DNA of 64,000 nt from JANMEX01 sp041751995 (GCA_041751995.1 JBGSHY010000070.1:19618-83617); one strand, 5' to 3'; positions 9,456 through 19,939 are shown, numbered from the stretch's first letter. Numbers and translations are program-made. Notes: a model not told the origin generated them from the sequence alone.

Positions 9456-10676
9456 ATGACGCATGACATATTGACCCGCCGCCAACTGTTGGCCGGTGTC
9501 ACCGCGCTGCTTGCAACCGCAGGACTGCCGTCGGCGGCGGTCGCGGATGCAGGGTTTCGCGGATTTGTGGCAAGCTTTGCAAATGTTGCGGCAAAGAACG
9601 GTATCTCGCCTGCCACCTACCGCGCAGCATTCGCCGGAATCAACCAGATCGACAGCGAAGTCCTGATCAAGGCCCGGACGCAGCCGGAGTTCAAAGCGCC
9701 GGTTTGGGACTATTTCGACAATCGCGTGCACGAGCGTTCGGTAGAAAATGGCCAGGCCATGGCAAGCAAGTACAAGAAATGGCTGGACCGGATTGAATCC
9801 GGCTACGGTGTCGACAGGAATATTCTGCTGGCAATCTGGTCGATGGAAACCAACTACGGCGAAATTCTCAAGCGTCCTGAAGTCGTACGCTCGACGATAC
9901 GATCACTGGCGACACTGGCCTATGCTGACAAGCGCCGGGCAAAATATGCCCGATCGCAATTGATTGCGGCCCTGAAGATCCTGCAGCGGGGCGACATATC
10001 GGTCAAGGGTTTGCAAGGTTCCTGGGCAGGTGCCATGGGCCATACCCAATTCATTCCGACCAGCTTTTTGCTCTATGGCGTTGACATGGATGGCGATGGA
10101 CGCCGCGACATCTGGAACTCCGTGCCGGATGCGCTGGCTTCATCTGCCAATCTGTTGCGCAAGAATGGCTGGCAAGGCGGCCGGACCTGGGGCTACGAGG
10201 TTGCGCTACCGGGATCGGGGAAATTCCCCGCAGGCGCGCTCAGCCTCGACAAATGGTCCTCGCTCGGCGTTCGGCGAGCCAATGGCAAGCCATTCCGAAA
10301 CGGCGGCGACAGCGCAACGCTGAAGCTGCCTGACGGGCGCGGCGGCCCCGCATTTTTGATGCTGAAGAACTTTCGTGTGATCAAGGCCTACAACAACGCG
10401 GACAAATATGCGCTGGCGGTTGGTCTCCTCGCCGACCGCATCGCCGGCAACAAGGAGTTGGTGCGCGATTGGAAGCGTCCATTCACGCTGCTCAGCATCC
10501 CCGAAAAAGAGGAACTGCAGGCGCGTTTGGCAAAATCCGGCTTTTACGACGGCAAGACGGATGGCAATATCGGCTCTGGCACCAAGGCAGCTATTCTGGC
10601 CTACCAGCAGGCTGCCGGGTTGACGCCGGACGGCTATCCAAGCAAAGAACTGCTGGATTTCATGCGCGGCCGCTAG
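9456..10676 (+). CDS. Lytic murein transglycosylase, MltB/SLT_2 family
   Basis: This enzyme cleaves peptidoglycan between MurNAc and GlcNAc, forming 1,6-anhydro ends. The 406-residue protein has a signal sequence with a twin-arginine-like RRQLLAG motif, an SLT_2 catalytic domain (about 30-325) with the ETNYGE motif that contains the catalytic Glu, and a C-terminal peptidoglycan-binding domain (about 345-405). The domain order is typical of alphaproteobacterial MltB homologues. The next gene, a predicted SGNH hydrolase, follows after 45 bases and may be co-transcribed. Confidence 0.9.
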   Translation: MTHDILTRRQLLAGVTALLATAGLPSAAVADAGFRGFVASFANVAAKNGISPATYRAAFAGINQIDSEVLIKARTQPEFKAPVWDYFDNRVHERSVENGQAMASKYKKWLDRIESGYGVDRNILLAIWSMETNYGEILKRPEVVRSTIRSLATLAYADKRRAKYARSQLIAALKILQRGDISVKGLQGSWAGAMGHTQFIPTSFLLYGVDMDGDGRRDIWNSVPDALASSANLLRKNGWQGGRTWGYEVALPGSGKFPAGALSLDKWSSLGVRRANGKPFRNGGDSATLKLPDGRGGPAFLMLKNFRVIKAYNNADKYALAVGLLADRIAGNKELVRDWKRPFTLLSIPEKEELQARLAKSGFYDGKTDGNIGSGTKAAILAYQQAAGLTPDGYPSKELLDFMRGR

Positions 10677-10721
10677 GCAGGACCTGCCGGATCGAACCCG
10701 CAACCGCAAAAGGCAGGACTA

Positions 10722-11975
10722 TTGAGCACACTGCGCGCAAAACTTTTGGCTACTGGCTTGGCAGCGACATTCGCGCTGCCCGTGGCTGTGGTTGGGCAAA
10801 GCGCGGCCCAGGAACGACGGTCACCGTCCATCCTTGAGTTCTTTGGCATCAAGCCAGCAAAGCAGCGCGTTATCCTTCTTCCAGATGACCGGCCAAAAAA
10901 GAAGAAGATTTCCAAGTCATCAAAGTCCACGGGGCGCAAGAAACCCAAGGCGGGCGAAGCTTTTTCGACAGCCGGCGCAGATGGGGCCAGGCCAAGTGAT
11001 GGCGCGGCGCCTGCAATCCCGGAAAAGACCATCGACGCAAAGTCAGTGCTTGTAGTCGGCGATTTCATGGCCAGCGGCCTGGCGGAAGGGTTGGAAACCG
11101 CGTTTGAAACCGAGGCCGGCGTGCGCATCATCGACAAGTCGTTTGGATCTTCCGGTTTTGTACGTAACGATGTCTACAATTGGCCGCAGAATATTGCAGG
11201 GCTGATTGGCGAAACCAAGCCAAGCGTTGTTGTGGTCATGGTTGGCACGAACGACCGGCAGCAAATGAAAGTTGGCGGCACGCGTGAACAAATCCAAAGC
11301 CCGGCCTGGACAGCAGAATATGATCAACGGGTCAGTTCGTTTACAACAGCTTTGAAAACCTCCGGTGTTCCTGTCGTTTGGGTTGGCTTGCCGCCATTCA
11401 AACAGCAGACAATGAGCGCCGGTATTCTCGCCTTCAACGATTTGTATCAGAAGAAGGCTGAAAGCATTTCCGGTCAGTTTGTCGACATTTGGGATGGATT
11501 CCTGGACGATCAGGGCGCTTTTACGATCAATGGCTTCGACTTTACCGGCCAGCCTGCAAAGCTGCGCGCAAGCGATGGCATCAACCTGACGACGGCAGGA
11601 AAACGCAAGGCCGCCTTTTTTGCCGAGAAGCCAATCCGGATCGCGCTCGGAACGCTGCCGCAAACCACGCCGTTGGCGATATCGCTTGGGCCCTTCTCGC
11701 TGCCCGGGCCGGTTCGTCCGGCCAGTGCGCTACCCGAAAACATCACCAGCCTGCCGCCGATTTCACTTTTTGATCCAGCCTTTGACGGCGATGGCGGGTT
11801 GATGGGTGGTGGTATTGCACCAACCCCGATGGCCGCAACATTGCCAGCGACCGCGCTTTACCAGCGTGGCGAAATGCCCAAACCCCAGCCAGGCCGCGTT
11901 GATGAACTGCGCGTGAGTGACAAAATCTCGCCACTGCCGACCGGTCAAACCGGCAGCGTCGTTAAAAATCCTTGA
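10722..11975 (+). CDS. SGNH/GDSL-type hydrolase (DUF459-like)
   Basis: This 417-residue exported protein starts at a TTG codon preceded by AAAGGCAGG. A signal peptide is followed by a Lys/Pro-rich linker (about 30-100) and then an SGNH-hydrolase-like domain with VVGDFMASG (nucleophile block; here Asp-Phe-Met-Ala-Ser) and VVMVGTNDRQ. The C-terminal 90 residues are Pro-rich and probably disordered. DUF459 proteins are thought to act on cell-wall or polysaccharide esters; the substrate is unknown. It follows a lytic transglycosylase, which fits a cell-envelope role. Confidence 0.75.
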   Translation: MSTLRAKLLATGLAATFALPVAVVGQSAAQERRSPSILEFFGIKPAKQRVILLPDDRPKKKKISKSSKSTGRKKPKAGEAFSTAGADGARPSDGAAPAIPEKTIDAKSVLVVGDFMASGLAEGLETAFETEAGVRIIDKSFGSSGFVRNDVYNWPQNIAGLIGETKPSVVVVMVGTNDRQQMKVGGTREQIQSPAWTAEYDQRVSSFTTALKTSGVPVVWVGLPPFKQQTMSAGILAFNDLYQKKAESISGQFVDIWDGFLDDQGAFTINGFDFTGQPAKLRASDGINLTTAGKRKAAFFAEKPIRIALGTLPQTTPLAISLGPFSLPGPVRPASALPENITSLPPISLFDPAFDGDGGLMGGGIAPTPMAATLPATALYQRGEMPKPQPGRVDELRVSDKISPLPTGQTGSVVKNP

Positions 11976-11984
11976 ACGGCTAGT

Positions 11985-12170
11985 TCAGCGGAGAGCTTCA
12001 AGTTTCTTTGAAATAAGCCAAGCTGCCGGCAATGCCAAAATGGCCCCTGCCGCCGCTGCGATTGAAATCTCGGAAGCGCCGTCCTTACCGATGGTCAATG
12101 CAGCAATGACTGCAACGCCAGCCAGCACTGTGCCAGCCAGAATGTAGATATAACCGAAAAGCTTGCCCAT
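11985..12170 (-). CDS. Small membrane protein, unknown function
   Basis: This 61-residue protein has two predicted membrane helices (about 5-24 and 33-52) and a short basic tail. I do not recognise a family. The ATG at 12170 is chosen because a GGGGGA ribosome site precedes it; the frame could open further upstream at 12245 but that would add a non-hydrophobic, arginine-rich leader. It lies between convergent coding blocks, downstream of gltD on the same strand. Confidence 0.5.
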   Translation of the reverse strand: MGKLFGYIYILAGTVLAGVAVIAALTIGKDGASEISIAAAAGAILALPAAWLISKKLEALR

Positions 12171-12294
12171 GAAAAATCCCCCGCGCCCGGTTCGGGCGCA
12201 GCCGCTGCCGGTCAACCTTTGACCAGCTTCGGGCAGGACATTCATCCCGGCAAAGATGCAAAACCTTGATTTATCTCAAGCGTTTTGCAGACAA

Positions 12295-13749
12295 TCAGCG
12301 TGGCAGGACGCTGATGCCCATCAAGGCTTCGTCAATCGAGCGCGCAGCCTGACGGCCTTCGCGGATTGCCCAGACGACGAGTGACTGGCCGCGCCGCACG
12401 TCGCCGGCAGCATACACCTTGTCGATATTGGTGCGGTAGTCATTGGTGTTGGCAACGACATTGGTCGAGCCGCGCTTGTCGGTCGTGGCGGCAATGCCAT
12501 CGCCCAACTGATCGACAAGGCCGCCAGCCAAAGGCCCGGCAAAGCCGATAGCGACGAATGCCAGATCGGCTTTGATGAAAAACTCCTTGCCGGCAATCGG
12601 CTTGCGCTTTTCATCGACTTCGCAGCATTTCACATGGGTGAGCACACCGTCTTCGCCGACAAAAGCCAGCGTCGCCACCTGAAACTCGCGCTCCGCGCCT
12701 TCGGCCTGCGACGAAGAGGTGCGCATCTTGGTCGCCCAATAGGGCCAGACAGAAAGCTTGTCTTCCTTCTCCGGCGGCTGCGGGCGGATGTCGAGTTGGG
12801 TAACGCGCACCGCGCCTTGGCGAAACGCCGTGCCGACACAGTCAGATGCCGTGTCGCCGCCGCCAATGACGACGACGTGCTTGCCTCCGGCAACAATCGC
12901 CTCAGCGGGCCATGCGCTCGACTGGATATCTTCGCCGCCGACACGCTTGTTCTGCTGCACCAGATACGGCATCGCATCATGAACGCCCGCCAGCTCTATA
13001 CCAGGAATGCCGGCCGGACGCGGCTTTTCGGAGCCGCCACAATATAGCACAGCGTCATAGGCAGCGGTGAGCTCATCCATGCTCTTGTCGGTGCCGACAT
13101 TGACGTTGCAGAAGAACGTCACGCCTTCGCCCTTCATCTGCTCGACGCGGCGGTCAATGAAGTGTTTCTCCATCTTGAAGTCCGGAATGCCGAAGCGAAG
13201 GAGGCCGCCGACCTTGGATTCGCGCTCATAGACATGAACGTCGTGCCCGGCGCGGCCAAGCTGCTGCGCCGCAGCCATGCCTGCAGGCCCGGAGCCGATG
13301 ATCGCCACGCGCTTGCCGGTCTTCTTGTCCGACGGCTGCGGCACGATATGGCCAAGCTCATAGGCCTTGTCGGCAATCGCCTGCTCAACGGTCTTGATCG
13401 CCACCGGCGCATCTTCGAGGTTCAGCGTGCAGGCTTCCTCGCATGGCGCCGGGCAGATGCGGCCGGTGAATTCCGGAAAATTGTTGGTCGAATGCAGATT
13501 GCGGATCGCATTGTCCCAGTCGCCATTGTAGACGAGGTCATTCCAATCCGGAATCTGGTTGTGCACCGGACAGCCCGTATCACCATGGCAATAGGGCACA
13601 CCGCAGTCCATGCAGCGGGCTGCCTGTTTCTGCACCTCGGTCCCGCTCATCGGCAGCGTGAATTCGCGGAAATGGCGAATACGGTCGGAAGCCGGCTGAT
13701 ACTTCGCCACCTGCCGGTCAATCTCGAGAAAACCTGTTACCTTGCCCAT
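12295..13749 (-). CDS. gltD: Glutamate synthase small (beta) subunit
   Basis: GltD passes NADPH electrons through FAD and iron-sulfur clusters to GltB. The 484-residue protein has N-terminal Cys motifs for two [4Fe-4S] clusters (CMDCGVPYC and CPAPCEEAC), an FAD-binding GSGPAGMAAA segment (about 150) and an NADPH-binding GGGDTASDC segment (about 290). The start is ATG 13749 (MGKVTGFLEI), the conserved start of the family; the frame opens earlier inside gltB but without support. It follows gltB by 11 bases. Confidence 0.96.
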   Translation of the reverse strand: MGKVTGFLEIDRQVAKYQPASDRIRHFREFTLPMSGTEVQKQAARCMDCGVPYCHGDTGCPVHNQIPDWNDLVYNGDWDNAIRNLHSTNNFPEFTGRICPAPCEEACTLNLEDAPVAIKTVEQAIADKAYELGHIVPQPSDKKTGKRVAIIGSGPAGMAAAQQLGRAGHDVHVYERESKVGGLLRFGIPDFKMEKHFIDRRVEQMKGEGVTFFCNVNVGTDKSMDELTAAYDAVLYCGGSEKPRPAGIPGIELAGVHDAMPYLVQQNKRVGGEDIQSSAWPAEAIVAGGKHVVVIGGGDTASDCVGTAFRQGAVRVTQLDIRPQPPEKEDKLSVWPYWATKMRTSSSQAEGAEREFQVATLAFVGEDGVLTHVKCCEVDEKRKPIAGKEFFIKADLAFVAIGFAGPLAGGLVDQLGDGIAATTDKRGSTNVVANTNDYRTNIDKVYAAGDVRRGQSLVVWAIREGRQAARSIDEALMGISVLPR

Positions 13750-13760
13750 CGATTTTCTCC

Positions 13761-16700
13761 CTATTCCGCTGCCACGCTCATGCGTGCCTGTTCCATTTCG
13801 ATGAGCGCACGACGGTATTCGACCGGCATCACTTTGCGGAACTTGGCGCGGTAGCTGGCCCAATTGTCGAGTATGGTTTTCGCGCGCGTGGAACCTGAAA
13901 AGTGCATGTGGTTCGAGATCAGTTGATAGAGCCGCTCTTCGTCGTGCCGCGTCATGTCGCCGGAGACGTCCACACGCCCCTTGTGCGCCAGGTCACCGCC
14001 GTGGTGATGCAGCTTTTCGAGAAGATCATCCTCTTCCGGCACCGGCTCCAGTTCAACCATCGCCATGTTGCAGCGTTGGGCAAAATCGCCGGCTTCATCC
14101 AGCACATAGGCGACACCGCCGGACATGCCGGCTGCAAAGTTGCGGCCGGTCTGGCCAAGCACGACGACCACGCCGCCAGTCATGTATTCGCAGCCATGGT
14201 CGCCCACGCCTTCGACCACGGCGATGGCGCCGGAGTTGCGCACGGCAAAACGCTCACCCGCAACGCCGCGGAAATACACTTCGCCTTCGGTCGCGCCGTA
14301 GAGCACCGTGTTGCCGACAATGATCGATTCTTCGGCGACAATCTTTGACTTGTCCGACGGGCGAATGATGATGCGCCCGCCCGACAGGCCTTTGCCGACA
14401 TAATCATTGCCGTCACCGGTCAGTTCGAAGGTGATGCCCCGCATGAGGAACGCCCCGAACGACTGTCCGGCTGTGCCGGCCAGCTTAACGGTGATCGTGT
14501 CGTCCGGAAGCCCCTTCTGGCCATAACGCTTGGCAACCGCACCCGAAAGCATGGCGCCGGCGGAACGGTCGACGTTCTTGATCTCGGTGTTGATCTCGAC
14601 CTTCTGTTTGCGATCCAACGCGGGCTGCGCCTCGGCAATCAGCTTGCGGTCGAGAATATCGATGATCGGATGAACCTGCCGCTGTGTCCAATACGTGTCT
14701 TCAACTGCCGCTTCCGGCTTGTGGAAGATCTTGGTAAAGTCCAGCCCCTTGGCTTTCCACAGCGAAATCGCCGTTTCCTTTTCCAGGAGTTCGGAACGCC
14801 CGATCAACTCCTCCATCTTGCGCACGCCCATGGCGGCCATCAGCTGGCGCACCTCTTCGGCGACGAAGAAGAAATAGTTGATGACATGTTCCGGCGTGCC
14901 CTTGAAGCGCTTGCGCAAGACAGGATCCTGCGTCGCGACGCCGACCGGGCACGTATTGAGATGGCACTTGCGCATCATGATGCAGCCAGCAGCAATCAGC
15001 GGCGCGGTCGAAAAGCCGAACTCGTCGGCACCCAGAAGGGCGCCCACAATGACGTCACGACCCGTCCGCAGACCGCCATCGACCTGCAGGGCGATGCGCG
15101 AGCGCAGACCGTTGAGCACCAGCGTCTGCTGGGTTTCGGCAAGGCCGATTTCCCAAGGCGAACCGGCGTGCTTGATCGACGTCAGAGGCGAAGCGCCGGT
15201 GCCGCCATCATAGCCGGAAATCGTGATGTGGTCGGCGCGCGCCTTGGCGACACCGGCGGCAACGGTGCCGACGCCGACTTCGGAGACGAGCTTGACCGAG
15301 ACGTCCGCTTCCGGATTGACGTTCTTCAGATCGTAGATCAGCTGCGCCAAATCTTCGATCGAGTAGATGTCATGATGCGGCGGTGGTGAAATGAGGCCGA
15401 CGCCCGGCGTTGAATGGCGCGTCTTGGCGATCGTCGCGTCAACCTTGTGGCCGGGCAGCTGGCCGCCTTCGCCGGGCTTTGCGCCCTGCGCGACCTTGAT
15501 TTGCATCATGTCGGAATTGACCAGATATTCCGCCGTCACGCCGAACCGACCCGAAGCGACCTGCTTGATCGCCGAGCGTTCCGGGTTGCGCGAGCCGTCC
15601 GGCAACGGCAGATAGCGGTCCGGCTCTTCGCCGCCCTCGCCCGTGTTCGACTTGCCGCCGATCCGGTTCATCGCCACGGCGAGCGTTGCATGGGCTTCAC
15701 GCGAGATCGAGCCGAACGACATGGCGCCCGTGGAGAAGCGCTTGACGATGTCCGCGGCGGATTCGACATGCTCGACCGGGATCGGCGTGCGGGCAGCCTC
15801 TTCAGCCTTCTTGATCTTGAAGAGGCCACGGATGGTCTGCGCCTTGGACGCCTTGTCGTTTACCATCGCCGAATATTCGGCAAAAGTGTCCGGGTCCGAC
15901 TGGCGCACGGCGTGCTGCAGCTTGGCCACCGCATCGGGCGACCACAAATGCGCCTCGCCGCGCTTGCGGAATACATATTCGCCGCCGACTTCCAGCGTTG
16001 TTGCCAGCACCGGGTCGTCGGAAAAGGCCAAGAAATGACGGCGGCGGGTTTCTTCCGCGACCTCTTCGATACCGACGCCTTCGATGTTCGAAGCCGTGCC
16101 GGTGAAATATTTGGCGACAAAGTCCGACTTCAGCCCGATTGCGTCAAATATCTGCGCGCCGCAATAGGACTGGTAGGTCGAGATGCCCATCTTGGACATG
16201 ACCTTGAGGATGCCTTTGCCGACCGACTTGATGTAGCGGTAAACCAACTCGTCCTTGGCGACTTCCGGCGGGAAATCGCCGCGCTCGTGCATGTCCTCGA
16301 GCGTTTCGAAAGCCAGATACGGATTGATCGCTTCCGCGCCATAGCCGGCCAGGCAGCAGAAGTGATGCACTTCGCGCGGTTCGCCGGTTTCAAGCACAAG
16401 GCCGGCTGCGGTGCGCAGACCCTTGCGGATCAGGTGATGATGCACGGCCGCCGTCGCCAAAAGCGACGGGATCGGGATGCGGTCTGGTCCGACCTGACGA
16501 TCAGACAGAATGATGATGTTGTAACCGCCGGCAACTGCCGCTTCGGCGCGGTCGCAGAGGCGCGTCAGAGCGCCCGCCATGCCGTTGGCGCCTTCAGTGA
16601 CCGGATAGGTCATGTCGAGCGTCTTGGTGTCGAACCGGTCCTCGGTATGGCCAATGCAGCGGATCTTTTCGAGATCCTCGTTGGTCAGGATAGGCTGGCG

Positions 16701-18479
16701 CACTTCAAGCCGCTTGCGGCGCGAGTTGCCTTCAAGATCGAAAATGTTCGGACGCGGGCCGATGAACGAGACAAGACTCATCACCAACTCTTCGCGGATG
16801 GGGTCGATTGGCGGGTTGGTGACCTGTGCGAAGTTCTGCTTGAAATAGGTGTACAAGAGCTTCGACTGGTCGGACATGGCTGAGATCGGCGTGTCCGTGC
16901 CCATCGAGCCAATGGCTTCCTGACCGGTGGTGCCCATCGGCGCCATCAATACCTTGGTGTCTTCCTGCGTATAGCCAAACGACTGCTGGCGGTCGAGCAG
17001 CGATACGTCGGTGCGCGCTGCACGGGGTTCGACCGGCTTCAACTCTTCCAGCACAAGCTGTGTCCGGCTCAGCCACTCCTCGTAAGGGTAGGCGCTGGCC
17101 ATCTCATGCTTGATCTCCTCGTCGGAGACAATTGTTCCCTTTTCAAGATCGATCAACAGCATCTTGCCGGGCTGCAAGCGCCACTTCTTGACGATCTTTT
17201 CTTCGGCGACCGGCAAGGCACCGGCTTCCGACGCCATGATCACCCGGTCATCATCGGTGACAATGTAGCGGGCTGGACGCAGGCCATTGCGGTCGAGCGT
17301 TGCGCCGATCTGGCGCCCGTCGGTGAAGGCCACCGCGGCCGGGCCGTCCCATGGCTCCATCAGCGCGGCATGATATTCGTAAAACGCCTTGCGCTCCGGC
17401 GACATCTGCTTGTTGCCGGCCCAGGCTTCCGGGATCAGCATCATCATCGCATGGGCCAGCGAATACCCGCCCTGAAACAGGAATTCGAGTGCGTTGTCGA
17501 AACAGGCTGTGTCCGACTGGCCTTCGTAGGAAATCGGCCAGAGCTTGGAGATATCGTTGCCGTAAAGCTCGGAATCCACCGAGGCCTGACGGGCCGCCAT
17601 CCAGTTGACGTTGCCGCGCAGCGTGTTGATTTCGCCGTTGTGGGCAACCATCCGGTAGGGATGGGCAAGTTTCCAGGACGGGAACGTGTTGGTCGAGAAC
17701 CGCTGATGCACCAGCACAAGGGCTGATTCAAACCGGGGATCGGTCAAGTCCTTGTAGTACGCGCCGACCTGATAGGCGAGGAACATGCCCTTGTAGACAA
17801 TCGTCCGCGACGACAGCGACACGATGTAGAAACCGTTGTCGCGGCCTTGAGTCTCGCCATAGATGCGGCCGGAAATCACCTTGCGCAGGATGAACAGGCG
17901 ACGCTCGAAATCCTCGTCCGAGGAAATGCCAGCGCCGCGGCCAATGAACACTTGCCTGTGAAACGGCTCGGTCCCGGCTATGTCCGGGGCCTTGGACAAC
18001 GAAGAATTGTCGACGGGTACATCGCGGAAGCCGATCAGCACCTGACCTTCGGCAGCAACCACTTCGCGGACAATGTTTTCGCAATGCGCGCGCAGCGCCG
18101 CATCTTGCGGCATGAACATGAAACCGGCGGCATATTGCCCTGCAGCGGGCAATTCGATTCCCTGCGCCGCCATTTCGGCACGGAAGAACGCATCCGGGAT
18201 CTGCACGAGAAGACCGGCGCCGTCCCCCATCAGCGGATCAGCGCCGACGGCGCCGCGATGGGTCAGGTTTTCCAGCATGAACAGGCCGTCGCGCACGATC
18301 TGGTGCGACTTGGCGCCTTTCATGGAAGCGACAAAGCCGACGCCGCAGGCGTCATGCTCGTTGCGCGGGTCATAAAGACCTTGGGCCTGCGGAAGTCCGA
18401 CGGTTTTCGCGGTCTTGGCGGCACGGTTCTGTTCGGCGGTCAAAATTTCCGTCGCGGCAGATGGCGTCAAAATCGTCAT
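13761..18479 (-). CDS. gltB: Glutamate synthase large (alpha) subunit
   Basis: GltB makes two glutamates from glutamine and 2-oxoglutarate and is the main ammonium-assimilation enzyme with glutamine synthetase. The 1572-residue protein has an N-terminal class II glutamine amidotransferase domain whose nucleophile Cys45 (in HDACGVGF) should become the N-terminus after propeptide removal, a central domain, an FMN-binding synthase domain with the [3Fe-4S] Cys motif (CIMMRKCHLNTC), and a C-terminal beta-helix domain. The length is typical. It forms an operon with gltD. Confidence 0.97.
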   Translation of the reverse strand: MTILTPSAATEILTAEQNRAAKTAKTVGLPQAQGLYDPRNEHDACGVGFVASMKGAKSHQIVRDGLFMLENLTHRGAVGADPLMGDGAGLLVQIPDAFFRAEMAAQGIELPAAGQYAAGFMFMPQDAALRAHCENIVREVVAAEGQVLIGFRDVPVDNSSLSKAPDIAGTEPFHRQVFIGRGAGISSDEDFERRLFILRKVISGRIYGETQGRDNGFYIVSLSSRTIVYKGMFLAYQVGAYYKDLTDPRFESALVLVHQRFSTNTFPSWKLAHPYRMVAHNGEINTLRGNVNWMAARQASVDSELYGNDISKLWPISYEGQSDTACFDNALEFLFQGGYSLAHAMMMLIPEAWAGNKQMSPERKAFYEYHAALMEPWDGPAAVAFTDGRQIGATLDRNGLRPARYIVTDDDRVIMASEAGALPVAEEKIVKKWRLQPGKMLLIDLEKGTIVSDEEIKHEMASAYPYEEWLSRTQLVLEELKPVEPRAARTDVSLLDRQQSFGYTQEDTKVLMAPMGTTGQEAIGSMGTDTPISAMSDQSKLLYTYFKQNFAQVTNPPIDPIREELVMSLVSFIGPRPNIFDLEGNSRRKRLEVRQPILTNEDLEKIRCIGHTEDRFDTKTLDMTYPVTEGANGMAGALTRLCDRAEAAVAGGYNIIILSDRQVGPDRIPIPSLLATAAVHHHLIRKGLRTAAGLVLETGEPREVHHFCCLAGYGAEAINPYLAFETLEDMHERGDFPPEVAKDELVYRYIKSVGKGILKVMSKMGISTYQSYCGAQIFDAIGLKSDFVAKYFTGTASNIEGVGIEEVAEETRRRHFLAFSDDPVLATTLEVGGEYVFRKRGEAHLWSPDAVAKLQHAVRQSDPDTFAEYSAMVNDKASKAQTIRGLFKIKKAEEAARTPIPVEHVESAADIVKRFSTGAMSFGSISREAHATLAVAMNRIGGKSNTGEGGEEPDRYLPLPDGSRNPERSAIKQVASGRFGVTAEYLVNSDMMQIKVAQGAKPGEGGQLPGHKVDATIAKTRHSTPGVGLISPPPHHDIYSIEDLAQLIYDLKNVNPEADVSVKLVSEVGVGTVAAGVAKARADHITISGYDGGTGASPLTSIKHAGSPWEIGLAETQQTLVLNGLRSRIALQVDGGLRTGRDVIVGALLGADEFGFSTAPLIAAGCIMMRKCHLNTCPVGVATQDPVLRKRFKGTPEHVINYFFFVAEEVRQLMAAMGVRKMEELIGRSELLEKETAISLWKAKGLDFTKIFHKPEAAVEDTYWTQRQVHPIIDILDRKLIAEAQPALDRKQKVEINTEIKNVDRSAGAMLSGAVAKRYGQKGLPDDTITVKLAGTAGQSFGAFLMRGITFELTGDGNDYVGKGLSGGRIIIRPSDKSKIVAEESIIVGNTVLYGATEGEVYFRGVAGERFAVRNSGAIAVVEGVGDHGCEYMTGGVVVVLGQTGRNFAAGMSGGVAYVLDEAGDFAQRCNMAMVELEPVPEEDDLLEKLHHHGGDLAHKGRVDVSGDMTRHDEERLYQLISNHMHFSGSTRAKTILDNWASYRAKFRKVMPVEYRRALIEMEQARMSVAAE

Positions 18480-18892
18480 CGTCTTGTCCCTTCCTACTCG
18501 TGCCCGTGTTGCGGGCGGTGCCTATTCCGGCCTCGCACTGCGCCTTTGCTGCGCTGCTTGGCCTTGCAGTCTCCAAACATTTCTGGACAGGCCCGGATGG
18601 ACCCTTTTCAAGCGAAAGGCCGGAGCAGAACGCGTCATGCACCAGCCATTCCCGATCCCGAAAATAAGACAGCATTACTGTCCTAAATTCGTTATTGCAG
18701 ATTTCGGGATTTCACACAAGACTTTGACTGGAAAAAATGACTTTCCTCCGGCAAAGCCAGTTTCTAAGTGTGTATTTAGTGGAATTCACTAAGATCACCG
18801 CTTTCTGAGCGGCCCAATTCCAAAAATCGCGCAGTGTGGCTTGCAATTGCACCACATCCCGCGTCAGACTCCAACAAAAAAGGGCGGTATCC
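18480..18892. other. Intergenic region between gltB and the aldolase-family gene
   Basis: This 413-base gap separates divergent genes and must contain both promoters. I see no convincing small gene in it. The half nearer the aldolase-family gene is AT-rich and contains the inverted repeat listed separately at 18776. Confidence 0.6.
18776..18792. promoter_or_regulatory. Inverted repeat, possible operator
   Basis: TTAGTG (18776-18781) and CACTAA (18787-18792) form a perfect inverted repeat with a 5-base spacer in the AT-rich region about 100 bases before the aldolase-family gene. This shape suits a dimeric repressor site; no candidate regulator is adjacent. Confidence 0.35.
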
Positions 18893-19939
18893 ATGCATTT
18901 TGCTTCTGACAATTGGGCGGGCGTTCATCCGAAAATAGCAGAGAGCCTCAATCGCCACTCAGGCGGGTTTGTGCCCGCCTATGGCGCCAGCGATCTCGAC
19001 AAAGCGGTGGACAATGCCTTTTCGGAAATTTTTGAGCGTGAGGTGTCCGTCTATTTCGTCGCCACCGGCACTGCGGCCAATGCGCTGTCCATCGCCTCGT
19101 TCAACAAGCCGGGCGGCATCACATTTTGCCATCATGGCGCCCATGTCGCCGAAGATGAATGCGGCGCGGTCGAATATCTCACCGGCGGATCGCGGCTGTT
19201 TCTGATTCCCGGCGCTGACGGCAAGATGGATTTGGCCGCGCTGGAGAAAGCCATCGCCAAGAATCCCGCCGCCTTCGTCCATGGTGGCCAGCCGATGGGC
19301 ATCACACTGACGCAGGTCACCGAGGCAGGCACCGTCCATTCGCTCGAAGAAATCTGCGCCATCAGCTCTATCGCCAAAGCCAACAATTTGCCGCTGCACA
19401 TGGATGGCGCGCGTTTTGCCAATGCGCTGGTCTCGCTCGGCTGCACGCCTGCCGAAATGACCTGGAAATCCGGCGTCGATATCCTCTCTTTTGGTGGCAC
19501 CAAGAATGGCTGCTGGTGCGCCGAGGCGATTGTCGTGTTCAACAAGGATCTGGACGCGCAAATGCCATTCCTGCGCAAGCGCGCGGCGCAATTGTTCTCC
19601 AAGTCGCGCTTCATCGCCGCGCAGTTTGAAGGCTATTTCAAGGACGGCCTGTGGCTGGACAGCGCCCGTCACGCAAACGCCATGGCAACCGAACTTGGCG
19701 CTGCTCTGGCCGGTTCCGGTCGGGCAAGGCTTTACGGAACGCCGCAAGCCAACGAGGTCTTCGCGATCCTCAAGAACACAGACATCGAACGCCTTCGCAC
19801 TGCCGGAGCCGTCTTCTATGACTGGCACGCACCTTCAGACGGCAGCGTCAAGGATGGCGAGACGTTGATCCGTCTGGTGACGAGCTTTGCGACAAGTGAA
19901 CTTGAAATCCGCCAATTCAGCCAATGCATTGCGGGCTGA
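18893..19939 (+). CDS. Low-specificity threonine aldolase / beta-eliminating lyase family
   Basis: This is a PLP-dependent fold-type I enzyme of 348 residues. Members split L-threonine or L-allo-threonine into glycine and acetaldehyde, and some cleave other beta-hydroxy amino acids. Visible family features are the VATGTAANALSIASF segment, HHGAHVAEDECGA, the HMDGARFANAL segment (Asp-Gly-Ala-Arg) and SFGGTKNG with the PLP-binding Lys. The start at 18893 follows AAGGGCGG and begins MHFASDNWAG, the usual N-terminus. It is a single-gene unit. Confidence 0.85.
   Translation: MHFASDNWAGVHPKIAESLNRHSGGFVPAYGASDLDKAVDNAFSEIFEREVSVYFVATGTAANALSIASFNKPGGITFCHHGAHVAEDECGAVEYLTGGSRLFLIPGADGKMDLAALEKAIAKNPAAFVHGGQPMGITLTQVTEAGTVHSLEEICAISSIAKANNLPLHMDGARFANALVSLGCTPAEMTWKSGVDILSFGGTKNGCWCAEAIVVFNKDLDAQMPFLRKRAAQLFSKSRFIAAQFEGYFKDGLWLDSARHANAMATELGAALAGSGRARLYGTPQANEVFAILKNTDIERLRTAGAVFYDWHAPSDGSVKDGETLIRLVTSFATSELEIRQFSQCIAG

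Noticed and set aside
15414..16883. A 489-codon open frame on the plus strand inside gltB
   Set aside because: It lies antisense to the fully conserved glutamate synthase gene and its protein is arginine- and histidine-rich with no recognisable pattern, so it is a shadow of a GC-rich gene.
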